DNA of 10,018 bases from NCBI GenBank assembly GCA_015904055.1, contig JABMDE010000045.1, positions 5,658 to 15,675 of the forward strand. Reading direction: 5' to 3'. The notes beneath the pieces are model-generated. The model was not told where the DNA came from. It saw only the letters and a program-made list of their open reading frames with translations, and did no database searches. This DNA is from Nitrospira sp. (GTDB taxonomy: Bacteria > Nitrospirota > Nitrospiria > Nitrospirales > Nitrospiraceae). The position numbers were made by a program, and so were the translations under genes. Each line of letters begins with the position of its first letter. The first letter of the stretch is position 1. Positions 1 through 5,179 of the stretch are shown in pieces.

Positions 1-1
1 C

Positions 2-1264
2 GCATTGCGGGCGATGGCGGATCGATTGGCAGCCGACGAAGAGGCGATCTTGGCGGCCAATACGAAGGATGTTGATGCGGTCGGGAAGTCGCACGAGGCC
101 GATGTTAAAAAAGATCGGATGAAAGCGTCCGTCGCGCGTGTACGGATGACGGCCGACTCGATTAAGGAGATGGTCGAGCGACTTCGTATTATCGCCGAAT
201 TGCCCGATCCGGTCGGGGCCGTGACGGCTCGGTGGGAGCGGCCGGACGGGCTTCAAGTCAGCCGGATGCGGGTTCCCATCGGCGTGATCGGAGTCATTTC
301 CGAGCTGAATCCGCTGGTGATGGTTGAGTCGATCGCACTTTGTCTCAAATCGGGCAATCTCTGTGTGTTTCGTGGTGCAGCGGAGTGGAACCTGACGAGC
401 CGAGCGATTGAAGCGGGATTGCGGGAAGCAGCTGAAAAATGTGAAGTGCCGGCAGGCGCGTGGATTCTGATCGATCGCCCGGAGAAGGACATCGCGGTCG
501 ATTTGATGCGGTCGGTGAAAAGTTTGGACGCCATCATTCCACGCGGTGGCGCGGGCCTTCGCAAAGCGGTGATGGAGCAGGCAAAAGTGCCGGTACTCTG
601 TCATGAGGGCGGTCTTACGCAGCTCTTTGTCGACGGGGATACCGATATTCCCATGGCGCAGAACTTGGTCATCAATTCCAAGGCACAGTTGTTTGGTGCG
701 GCCAACGCCCTCGATACCTTGCTGGTGCAGCAGGTGATCGGGCGGCAGTTCTTGCCCCCGCTGATCAACCGGCTGCTGGATCAATTCAAAGTCGAAGTGC
801 GCGGCTGCCCCAAGACGGTTGCGCTAATGGGGCAGATGGCGATGACGGGCCATACGTCGATCGTGCCGGCGACGGATGCCGATTGGCGCATGCAGTTCCA
901 GGGGCCGGTATTAGCCGTAAAAATGGTGGAAGATCTGGACGAGGCCGTGGCGCATATCGCGGAGTACGGTCCCTGTCTCACGGCCGTCATTACGACGACC
1001 CGCTACGAATCGGCCATGCGCTTCACGCGTGAAGTTGATGCCGGCGCAGTGTTCGTCAACGCGTCGTCACGGCTCAATGCGGGGGATAGTTATGGAATGG
1101 GGGCCGATATCGGACTCAGCGGCTCGCGGCTGCATGCGAAGGGGCCGATCGGGTTGGAACAGTTGACGTGCGAGAAGTACGTCGCGTTTGGGTCAGGCCA
1201 ACTTCGCGTGCCGCATCCTGTTCCAGAGACGTACTTCGACGCGATCATGCTCAAAAGGCCGTGA
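2..1264 (+). CDS. ProA-like glutamate-5-semialdehyde dehydrogenase paralogue (5' partial), catalytic Cys replaced
   Basis: The protein aligns by eye over its whole length with gamma-glutamyl phosphate reductase (ProA), the aldehyde-dehydrogenase-fold enzyme of proline synthesis. Numbering from the TTG at nt 5, conserved blocks are RVPIGVIGVI (89-98), CLKSGN (113-118), PRGGAGL (179-185) and KGPIGLEQLT (379-388). The reading frame is open to the window edge, and ALRAMADRL is an internal ProA segment, so about 25-30 N-terminal codons lie upstream and the TTG is not the start. The catalytic segment, normally xxCNxxETLL, reads GAANALDTLL (231-240): Ala233 (codon GCC, nt 701-703) replaces the nucleophilic Cys. 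The usual GxCHxYVD reads GLTQLFVD (203-210), and the RPN of the YEARPN block is also changed. A tail of about 15 residues extends past the usual C-terminus. Family membership is near certain. Normal ProA activity is unlikely, so I withhold the symbol. Confidence 0.9.
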   Translation, partial: ALRAMADRLAADEEAILAANTKDVDAVGKSHEADVKKDRMKASVARVRMTADSIKEMVERLRIIAELPDPVGAVTARWERPDGLQVSRMRVPIGVIGVISELNPLVMVESIALCLKSGNLCVFRGAAEWNLTSRAIEAGLREAAEKCEVPAGAWILIDRPEKDIAVDLMRSVKSLDAIIPRGGAGLRKAVMEQAKVPVLCHEGGLTQLFVDGDTDIPMAQNLVINSKAQLFGAANALDTLLVQQVIGRQFLPPLINRLLDQFKVEVRGCPKTVALMGQMAMTGHTSIVPATDADWRMQFQGPVLAVKMVEDLDEAVAHIAEYGPCLTAVITTTRYESAMRFTREVDAGAVFVNASSRLNAGDSYGMGADIGLSGSRLHAKGPIGLEQLTCEKYVAFGSGQLRVPHPVPETYFDAIMLKRP

Positions 1265-1265
1265 T

Positions 1266-1361
1266 TCGTCGTTCGTGAAGCATATTTCGTAACTCGCAAG
1301 CTGAGAAGCAGCCCCACTTCTTCCATCCTGCGCTTCATGCTTCACGAGATACGAACGACGA
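1266..1361. repeat. Intergenic inverted repeat, probably a dispersed palindromic element
   Basis: Between the proA-like gene and the methyltransferase gene, TCGTCGTTCGT (1266-1276) is perfectly complementary to ACGAACGACGA (1351-1361). Inside these arms GAAGCAT (1277-1283) pairs with ATGCTTC (1337-1343), and the right arm carries a 7-nt insertion (ACGAGAT, 1344-1350). A related ATTTCGT lies just after the left arm. The modules GTGAAGC, ACGAGAT and ACGAACGACGA resemble short dispersed repeats that I recall from Nitrospira intergenic DNA. That recollection is unverified. The element could fold as an RNA hairpin in the transcript between the two genes. Confidence 0.65.
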
Positions 1362-1373
1362 GCCGTACGCCAC

Positions 1374-2564
1374 ATGCTTTCCTCCTCAGATGAGCTACGA
1401 ACTGCGTTGCATGAACACCTTGCCCGGTGGGGCCTCAAGCGTTTTACCTCCGACCGCGATTATTTCGCGTGGCAACGGCGGCAACTTTCTTCTGCAGATC
1501 TGAATCATCTCAATCGACAAGTCGAGCTGAAACGGAGTGGCGACTGCCGCGACGAGATCGCATTTTATGACCTAACTGCCCAGCCGACGATCCTTTCCGT
1601 CATTCACAGCCAGCGGTATGACTACTATGAAGCGGTCGGGTTGCCTGTGGCCTCTCGACTTGGCGATGCCCGGCGCGTTCTCGATCTCGGTTGCGGCACG
1701 GGAATTCTCACCACCTTTTATGCTGGTAGATTTCCTGACAAAGAGTTCATCGCGGTCGATCGATCGCCGGCATCGATTGCCGCTGCTCGGCAGAAAGCGA
1801 ACGAACTCGGCCTAGCCAACGTTCGTTTTGACTGTCTTGATGTGGAGCGTGAATCGCTTCGAGGCTCCTTCGATCTCATTGTGGCAACGCATGCGCTCAT
1901 GCAGGCAGAGCAGGATCCTGGCATTCCCAGTGAGAGTTGGCGGACCTTCAAACGGGCGCATCACGCAGAGCGGCAAACAGACTTCGAGCAGCGAACAGGA
2001 ATCGGTGCTCGGCTGGACAGACTTGGTGCGGTTCTGGACTCATCTGGCCGGATGGTCGTTTGTGAAAAAGTGAGACACCTGGCCAGGCGAGTGCCCTTCC
2101 AGCGAGCATTGGCGGAAAGGGATTTGCAGTTGATTGAACCGCCTGGATCGATCCGGTATCGATTGATCGAAGAAGCGGTAGATGATGGGCCGTTGTATGT
2201 AGTACAAAAAGGGTGCGGAGTCGCTTTGGTGTGGGACGAATCACCGGAGACGGACGAAGGTCTGGTTTTCAATCGAAATGCCGGGGTTGCCGCACAGACG
2301 GATCCTGACAGGCCTCTGTATGAGAATCATTGGTCGTCGGCACAAACGGCATGGGAACAATTGAACCATCGGGTAGTGACACAAGAGGTGACGCACCAGC
2401 AATCGGACGGTCGACAAGTGCATGTCGAGCTGGGGATATCCGAGGATGTACGGTATCTCTACTGCGCCAATACGTTCGATCAGCGGCAGCTCGTGATCGT
2501 TGAACCGGTTCGTGCGGCGTTGCTCGAAGCCTATTACCGAGAGATCATTGGCGGTATGTCATGA
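1374..2564 (+). CDS. Class I SAM-dependent methyltransferase
   Basis: This 396-residue soluble protein has a clear Rossmann-type methyltransferase core. Motif I is VLDLGCGTG (102-110). An acidic strand end follows at FIAVDRS (125-131), with Asp129 expected to bind the SAM ribose, and a post-II segment NVRFDCLDVE (149-158) comes next. About 100 residues precede the core and about 200 follow it. The C-terminal part, including a stretch around YCANTFDQRQL, is not one I can assign to a named domain. The substrate is therefore unknown. The ATG at 1374 is the first in the open frame but has no convincing ribosome-binding site, and it lies just 12 nt after the palindromic repeat. The downstream stop is followed by a hairpin at 2581-2605. 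The methyltransferase fold is secure; the substrate (protein, RNA or small molecule) cannot be told. Confidence 0.88.
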   Translation: MLSSSDELRTALHEHLARWGLKRFTSDRDYFAWQRRQLSSADLNHLNRQVELKRSGDCRDEIAFYDLTAQPTILSVIHSQRYDYYEAVGLPVASRLGDARRVLDLGCGTGILTTFYAGRFPDKEFIAVDRSPASIAAARQKANELGLANVRFDCLDVERESLRGSFDLIVATHALMQAEQDPGIPSESWRTFKRAHHAERQTDFEQRTGIGARLDRLGAVLDSSGRMVVCEKVRHLARRVPFQRALAERDLQLIEPPGSIRYRLIEEAVDDGPLYVVQKGCGVALVWDESPETDEGLVFNRNAGVAAQTDPDRPLYENHWSSAQTAWEQLNHRVVTQEVTHQQSDGRQVHVELGISEDVRYLYCANTFDQRQLVIVEPVRAALLEAYYREIIGGMS

Positions 2565-2580
2565 GGCACACATCGGTTCA

Positions 2581-2605
2581 ACCATGGTTCCTTCGGAACC
2601 TTGGT
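2581..2605 (+). terminator. Hairpin after the methyltransferase gene
   Basis: ACCA-T-GGTTCC, loop TTC, GGAACC-T-TGGT forms a stem of 10 pairs with one T-T mismatch, starting 17 nt after the methyltransferase stop codon. No T-run follows, so it may be a weak or factor-assisted terminator, or a 3'-end stabiliser. Confidence 0.35.
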
Positions 2606-2659
2606 GCGAGTGGCACGAGGTATGCTTGAGAGCCGGGAAAATATAGTGGCTCGCATCAG

Positions 2660-2688
2660 TTGACACAGGTGACGAAGAGGTGTACAGA
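2660..2688 (+). promoter_or_regulatory. Candidate sigma-70 promoter for the mini-ORF transcript
   Basis: A consensus -35 box TTGACA (2660-2665) is followed after 17 nt by TACAGA (2683-2688), a weak -10 box. A start near 2695 would give a leader of about 85 nt before the mini-ORF at 2781. The perfect -35 and spacing support it; the poor -10 weakens it. Confidence 0.3.
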
Positions 2689-2780
2689 GGAACTTGTCAG
2701 TTGTTTGCCTCAGTTTCCGTTCTGTGACAGGTTACGGCTTCATAGTCTTCTCGTTCGTTCCGAGCAAGGAGGAGGTGAAG

Positions 2781-2852
2781 ATGGAAGACCTTAGTCCACC
2801 GGATCACAATGGCCCGCCGAGTCACGGACGGGCTCCTCGTCAGTCACGCTAG
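2781..2852 (+). CDS. Possible 23-residue peptide with strong RBS
   Basis: The ATG at 2781 is preceded by AAGGAGGAGGTG (2766-2777), one of the best ribosome-binding sites in the window. It opens a 23-codon frame ending in TAG at 2852. The peptide starts MEDLSPPDHNGPP and is rich in Pro, His, Gly and, near its end, Arg, with no hydrophobic span. It resembles no family I know. It could be a small secreted or regulatory peptide, a leader peptide, or a chance ORF behind a purine run. The TTGACA promoter candidate about 115 nt upstream gives modest support. Confidence 0.3.
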   Translation: MEDLSPPDHNGPPSHGRAPRQSR

Positions 2853-3050
2853 CCGGTTCTCCATCGGCTGTTGTTATCCCGCGTAGGGAACGTACGTCTC
2901 AGTCAGCCATTGTGGAGAACTTCCGGTGCGTGAGGAACACAAGCGCCTGGGATTGTTGTATATCCCCTGACGAACCGCTCTTACTCCAACTCCTCGTACG
3001 GGTCTGCAGAATCAGTGCGAAATAATCGATTCGGCGTCCTAAGCGCCACA

Positions 3051-3092
3051 CACGGGCGACCTCTCAATGAATGTTGTGGCGGGTCGTCCGTG
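3051..3092 (+). terminator. Long-stem hairpin before microprotein 1
   Basis: CACGGGCGACC (3051-3061) pairs with GGTCGTCCGTG (3082-3092), giving 11 pairs including one G-T, around a 20-nt loop. CTGTTTTGTT follows, a modest T-rich tail. It could end a transcript from the mini-ORF region or act in the leader of the microprotein gene that starts 83 nt later. Confidence 0.4.
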
Positions 3093-3175
3093 CTGTTTTG
3101 TTGGTGAGCGAGATGAACAAGCCGGTCAATTGGCAAGAGATTCTACGATAGGAACGCAATGAAAGGGGTACGACC

Positions 3176-3259
3176 ATGGATAGCACTTTCATCATGTTCG
3201 CAATCGTGATGCTGGGAATTTTTGTCGGCGGCCTTGTTGTTTACAAGAAGAGCGAGTAG
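3176..3259 (+). CDS. 27-residue single-span membrane microprotein (copy 1)
   Basis: ATG at 3176 lies behind GAAAGGGG (3161-3168) at normal spacing and opens a 27-codon frame. The peptide begins MDSTFIMFAIVM and ends VYKKSE. Residues 5-22 are continuously hydrophobic, with an acidic N-terminus and a Lys-Lys end. By the positive-inside rule the C-terminus should be cytoplasmic. Gly14 and Gly18 form a GxxxG helix-packing motif. A second gene 342 nt downstream encodes a peptide of exactly the same length, identical at 12 of 27 positions (M1, D2, I6, F8, V11, V17, G18, G19, V22, Y23, K24, K25), with conservative changes at most others. Conservation of length, topology and motif argues that both are translated. 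The form resembles one-helix subunits of membrane complexes (CydX, KdpF, CcoQ, PetN types), but I cannot assign it to any. A hairpin begins at its stop codon. Confidence 0.75.
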   Translation: MDSTFIMFAIVMLGIFVGGLVVYKKSE

Positions 3260-3284
3260 ACGGTCAAGATAGAGAAACCGTCTA
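3257..3284 (+). terminator. Hairpin at the stop codon of microprotein 1
   Basis: TAGACGGT (3257-3264) and ACCGTCTA (3277-3284) form a perfect 8-bp stem with a 12-nt loop. The stem starts on the TAG stop codon itself. No T-run follows, so it may protect the 3' end or work with the second hairpin at 3323-3345. Confidence 0.4.
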
Positions 3285-3601
3285 GCGCATCTCGGCCCGA
3301 TAGCCTATCAGGCAGTTTGAGCCGGGAGGTGGGTTGTGCCTCCCGACTGTCCACGCTATGTGTGTGCCCAGTTCCACGTTCATCTAGTCTGAATACCTCT
3401 CTTGCCATCGTTTGTTCCTGGGACTGAGATCTAGTCGATCCGCCGGTTCACCCGTCACGGCTATTCCCCCTGCTCAAAATTGCTAAACCGTTGAATTCAT
3501 AATGAGGCAGAAAGGTGGTATGACTCAGAATCCTCTTTTGAACATTAGAAAGCTCGCTAATCTGTCCATAAGCGCGTATGGTCGGTGGCAAGGAGGGCGC
3601 T
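3260..3601. other. Spacer between the two microprotein genes
   Basis: These 342 nt hold the rest of the stop-codon hairpin (to 3284) and a second hairpin (3323-3345). A good -10-like box, CATAAT (3498-3503), lacks a clear -35 partner. A frame opening at 3520 behind AAAGGTGG runs across microprotein 2 in another phase and looks spurious. The rest shows nothing I recognise. Confidence 0.55.
3323..3345 (+). terminator. GC-rich hairpin downstream of microprotein 1
   Basis: CGGGAGG (3323-3329) and CCTCCCG (3339-3345) make a perfect 7-bp GC-rich stem with a 9-nt loop, about 65 nt after the microprotein stop. There is no T-run, so termination is only a suggestion. Confidence 0.4.
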
Positions 3602-3685
3602 ATGGATATCAATACGATTATATTCGGGTTTGTGATTGCCGCGCTTTTGGTCGGTGGAGTGATTGTCTACAAGAAGGGGCAGTGA
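3602..3685 (+). CDS. 27-residue single-span membrane microprotein (copy 2)
   Basis: ATG at 3602 follows the strong site AAGGAGGG (3590-3597). The peptide begins MDINTIIFGFVI and ends VYKKGQ, 27 residues in all. One helix spans about residues 5-22, with small residues at A14 and G18 (AxxxG) and a GG pair at 18-19, followed by Lys-Lys that should lie in the cytoplasm. It matches copy 1 at 12 of 27 positions with no gap. The shared core is I-x-F-x2-V-x5-VGG-x2-VYKK. The two genes read as a tandem duplication that has diverged strongly at DNA level, so function has probably been selected. Each has its own upstream spacer and downstream hairpin, which suggests separate transcripts. I do not recognise the family; a role as an accessory helix of a respiratory or transport complex is a guess from form alone. 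Confidence 0.77.
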   Translation: MDINTIIFGFVIAALLVGGVIVYKKGQ

Positions 3686-3727
3686 GCTGTCTCCGTATAG
3701 TGTCGCTAAGGCTCTGAATCCTCTCTC

Positions 3728-3776
3728 GGGAGCGTGCCTTGCAGAACCTGTCAGTGTGAATTCAAGGCCCGCTCCC
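3728..3776. terminator. Strong 14-position hairpin between microprotein 2 and msrB
   Basis: GGGAGCG-T-GCCTTG (3728-3741) is complementary to CAAGGC-C-CGCTCCC (3763-3776): 13 of 14 pairs, with one T/C mismatch, around a 21-nt loop. It lies between the convergent microprotein 2 gene (plus) and msrB (minus), so it may end transcripts from both sides. Neither strand has a T-run after it. Confidence 0.5.
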
Positions 3777-3868
3777 AAACTCTCACGCGTATAGCCCTGT
3801 CGAGTGTCGTTTGTTGCGTACACGATACTATGCTCGATCTGTCTTTGATTCGAGCAGTCAGTGTCGTG

Positions 3869-4288
3869 TTAACCCGCCACGAATTTCAGTGAGACTCCGT
3901 TGATACAGTAGCGCAGGCCTGTAGGAGGAGGGCCATCGTCGAAGACGTGGCCTTGGTGACCGTTGCAGCGGGCACAGTGGACTTCTATGCGGGCCATGAA
4001 GAATTTCGAGTCAGTGCGTGTTTCAATCACTTTCGGATCGATCGGCTGCCAAAAACTGGGCCAGCCAGTACCGCTGTCGAATTTGTGTTCGGATGAAAAG
4101 AGCGGCAAGTCGCAGCCGGCGCAGTAATAGATCCCGGTTTGGTGATTGTCATGGAGTGGGTTTGCAAAAGCCCGTTCCGTATCTTCGTGCCGCAGGACTC
4201 TGTAGGCCAACAGCGACAAGAGCTTCTTCCATTCCGCATCGGTTTTTGAGATCTTGACGATCAGCCCGATCTCAACTTTGGCTGGCAT
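3869..4288 (-). CDS. msrB: Peptide-methionine (R)-S-oxide reductase
   Basis: MsrB repairs oxidised proteins by reducing the R form of methionine sulfoxide. The 139-residue protein has the whole family signature: a zinc pair CAGC (56-59), GTGWPSF (73-79), a second zinc pair CARC (105-108), then GHQGHVFDDGP (110-120) and RYCINGVSLKF (126-136). Cys128 is the expected catalytic residue. The position that is the resolving Cys in many members (GCGWPSF) is Thr74 here, so recycling must use another Cys or direct reduction by thioredoxin. No signal peptide is seen, so a cytoplasmic protein is expected. The start at 4288 is set by AGGAG 8 nt upstream. It is a single gene on the minus strand, facing away from the exported-protein gene at 4494. 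Confidence 0.95.
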   Translation of the reverse strand: MPAKVEIGLIVKISKTDAEWKKLLSLLAYRVLRHEDTERAFANPLHDNHQTGIYYCAGCDLPLFSSEHKFDSGTGWPSFWQPIDPKVIETRTDSKFFMARIEVHCARCNGHQGHVFDDGPPPTGLRYCINGVSLKFVAG

Positions 4289-4406
4289 AGGCGATCTCCT
4301 TTGTACAACAGGAGTGAATTAGGCATCAGTCGAATCGTATGGATAATCCTTACATAAGCCATCAGGGAAGGGCAAGACGGGAGGGGAGGGATCTTTAAGA
4401 AGGGGG

Positions 4407-4434
4407 TTGTATTTTTTATTGTAGGAATTACAAT
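4407..4434 (+). promoter_or_regulatory. Sigma-70 promoter of the exported-protein gene
   Basis: TTGTAT (4407-4412), a 16-nt spacer and TACAAT (4429-4434) form a good promoter. Transcription should begin near 4441, leaving a leader of about 50 nt before the GTG at 4494. The right arm of a perfect palindrome (4417-4435) contains the -10 box. Confidence 0.6.
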
Positions 4435-4435
4435 A
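4417..4435. promoter_or_regulatory. Operator-like palindrome over the -10 box
   Basis: TATTGTA (4417-4423), GGAAT, TACAATA (4429-4435) is a perfect 7-bp inverted repeat with a 5-nt spacer. It covers part of the promoter spacer and the whole -10 box, where a bound dimer would block RNA polymerase. I cannot match it to a particular regulator. No regulator gene is adjacent. Confidence 0.5.
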
Positions 4436-4493
4436 CGGTCGTGTTGTCAATGTTGGTCCTGCGAATCCACCATTTATAGAGAGAGGCGTAACC

Positions 4494-4910
4494 GTGAATT
4501 GGAAAAATATTCTACGGCTTGTTGTTGCAGTGGGTGTCTGCGGTACTGCTGGCCAAGTTCTGGCCTACGACTCCAGTCCTTACGCTCCCGGCAGCCTGGA
4601 TCCCTGCACGCAGGTGTATTTTTCTGCTTTCACGCCCATCCCATTCTCAGTGGAGAAGAATAATGTAGAAGTGGCGCCGAAGTCGGACTTTTCATTTCTT
4701 GCATCCAAAACCACCAACTGGCCAAGTATTACTGTAAAGATCAAGGACGAAAAGGTCCCGGTCACTGTCACCACGATCACGAACGGGTATCTGGTTAAAG
4801 GAAAATTGCCCGCCACTGTGAAAGGCAGTTATATCCGCGTTGAAATTTTTGCCAAAGGTCCGAACGATTGTGACAAGGCCGATGGGTGGTTGCTGAAAGT
4901 GGGGAATTAA
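4494..4910 (+). CDS. Small exported protein of unknown function
   Basis: A GTG start at 4494, behind GAGAGAGG (4479-4486), gives a 138-residue protein with a typical Sec signal peptide. It has charged MNWK, a hydrophobic run (5-20) and a signal-peptidase site after VLA at residue 24, leaving YDSSPYAPG as the mature N-terminus. The mature part of about 114 residues has alternating hydrophobic strands (TPIPFSV, SITVKI, VPVTVTT, SYIRVEIFA), as in an immunoglobulin-like beta-sandwich. Its only two mature cysteines, C38 near the start and C126 near the end, could form a disulfide tying the termini together. I do not recognise a family. A periplasmic or surface location is inferred. It is a single gene with its own promoter and a hairpin after the stop. 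Confidence 0.85.
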   Translation: MNWKNILRLVVAVGVCGTAGQVLAYDSSPYAPGSLDPCTQVYFSAFTPIPFSVEKNNVEVAPKSDFSFLASKTTNWPSITVKIKDEKVPVTVTTITNGYLVKGKLPATVKGSYIRVEIFAKGPNDCDKADGWLLKVGN

Positions 4911-4921
4911 GCGTATCTGAA

Positions 4922-4955
4922 ACGACGTGGACCGGGGAGTCCCTGTCTACGTCGT
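4922..4955 (+). terminator. Hairpin after the exported-protein gene
   Basis: ACGACGT (4922-4928) pairs with ACGTCGT (4949-4955), and inside it GGAC (4929-4932) pairs with GTCC (4939-4942), with a small bulge on the 3' side. It starts 11 nt after the stop codon, a fitting place for a terminator, though only CCTGT follows and no T-run. Confidence 0.45.
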
Positions 4956-5179
4956 CCTGTCAGTGTGAGTGTGAACCATCCTCAGAACGTTTCCTCTACG
5001 GTTTCAATCGATGCGTAGCGTGCCCGCCATTTCTATTGCGGTAGCCCCAGCGAAACAAAAATTTGTCGGTTTCCAATCCTGCCTGGAGTCCATGGCGAAT
5101 ATCAGGTTTTCTTGACCCAAAGCTGCTAGGATGCTCTCGGGTCTGTCAGCGAGTGCTACCCTCTTGTGAAAGGAAACCC

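Larger units (their letters stand above)
2565..3175. other. Gene-poor interval with a mini-ORF and hairpins
   Basis: This 611-nt stretch has no conventional gene on either strand. It holds a hairpin just after the methyltransferase gene, a TTGACA-type promoter candidate (2660-2688), a 23-codon ORF with a strong ribosome-binding site (2781-2852) and a long-stem hairpin (3051-3092). A 12-codon ORF (start 3113) behind GGTGAGCGAG is probably chance. I see no tRNA or recognisable structured RNA, but an unannotated small RNA is possible. Confidence 0.6.

Noticed and set aside
3502..3717. 71-codon plus-strand frame across microprotein 2
   Set aside because: Composition is unlike a protein, it overlaps microprotein 2 in another phase, and only the microprotein frame has a paralogue.
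3557..3823. 88-codon minus-strand frame opposite microprotein 2
   Set aside because: No family features, no clear ribosome-binding site, and it crosses the strong hairpin at 3728-3776.
5112..5132. TTGACC followed by TAGGAT as a promoter for the Tim44-like gene
   Set aside because: The spacing is only 9 nt, too short for a sigma-70 promoter.
5063..5179. Upstream extension of the Tim44-like frame by 39 codons
   Set aside because: It would bury the signal peptide inside the protein; ATG 5180 has the ribosome-binding site and opens directly on the signal sequence.
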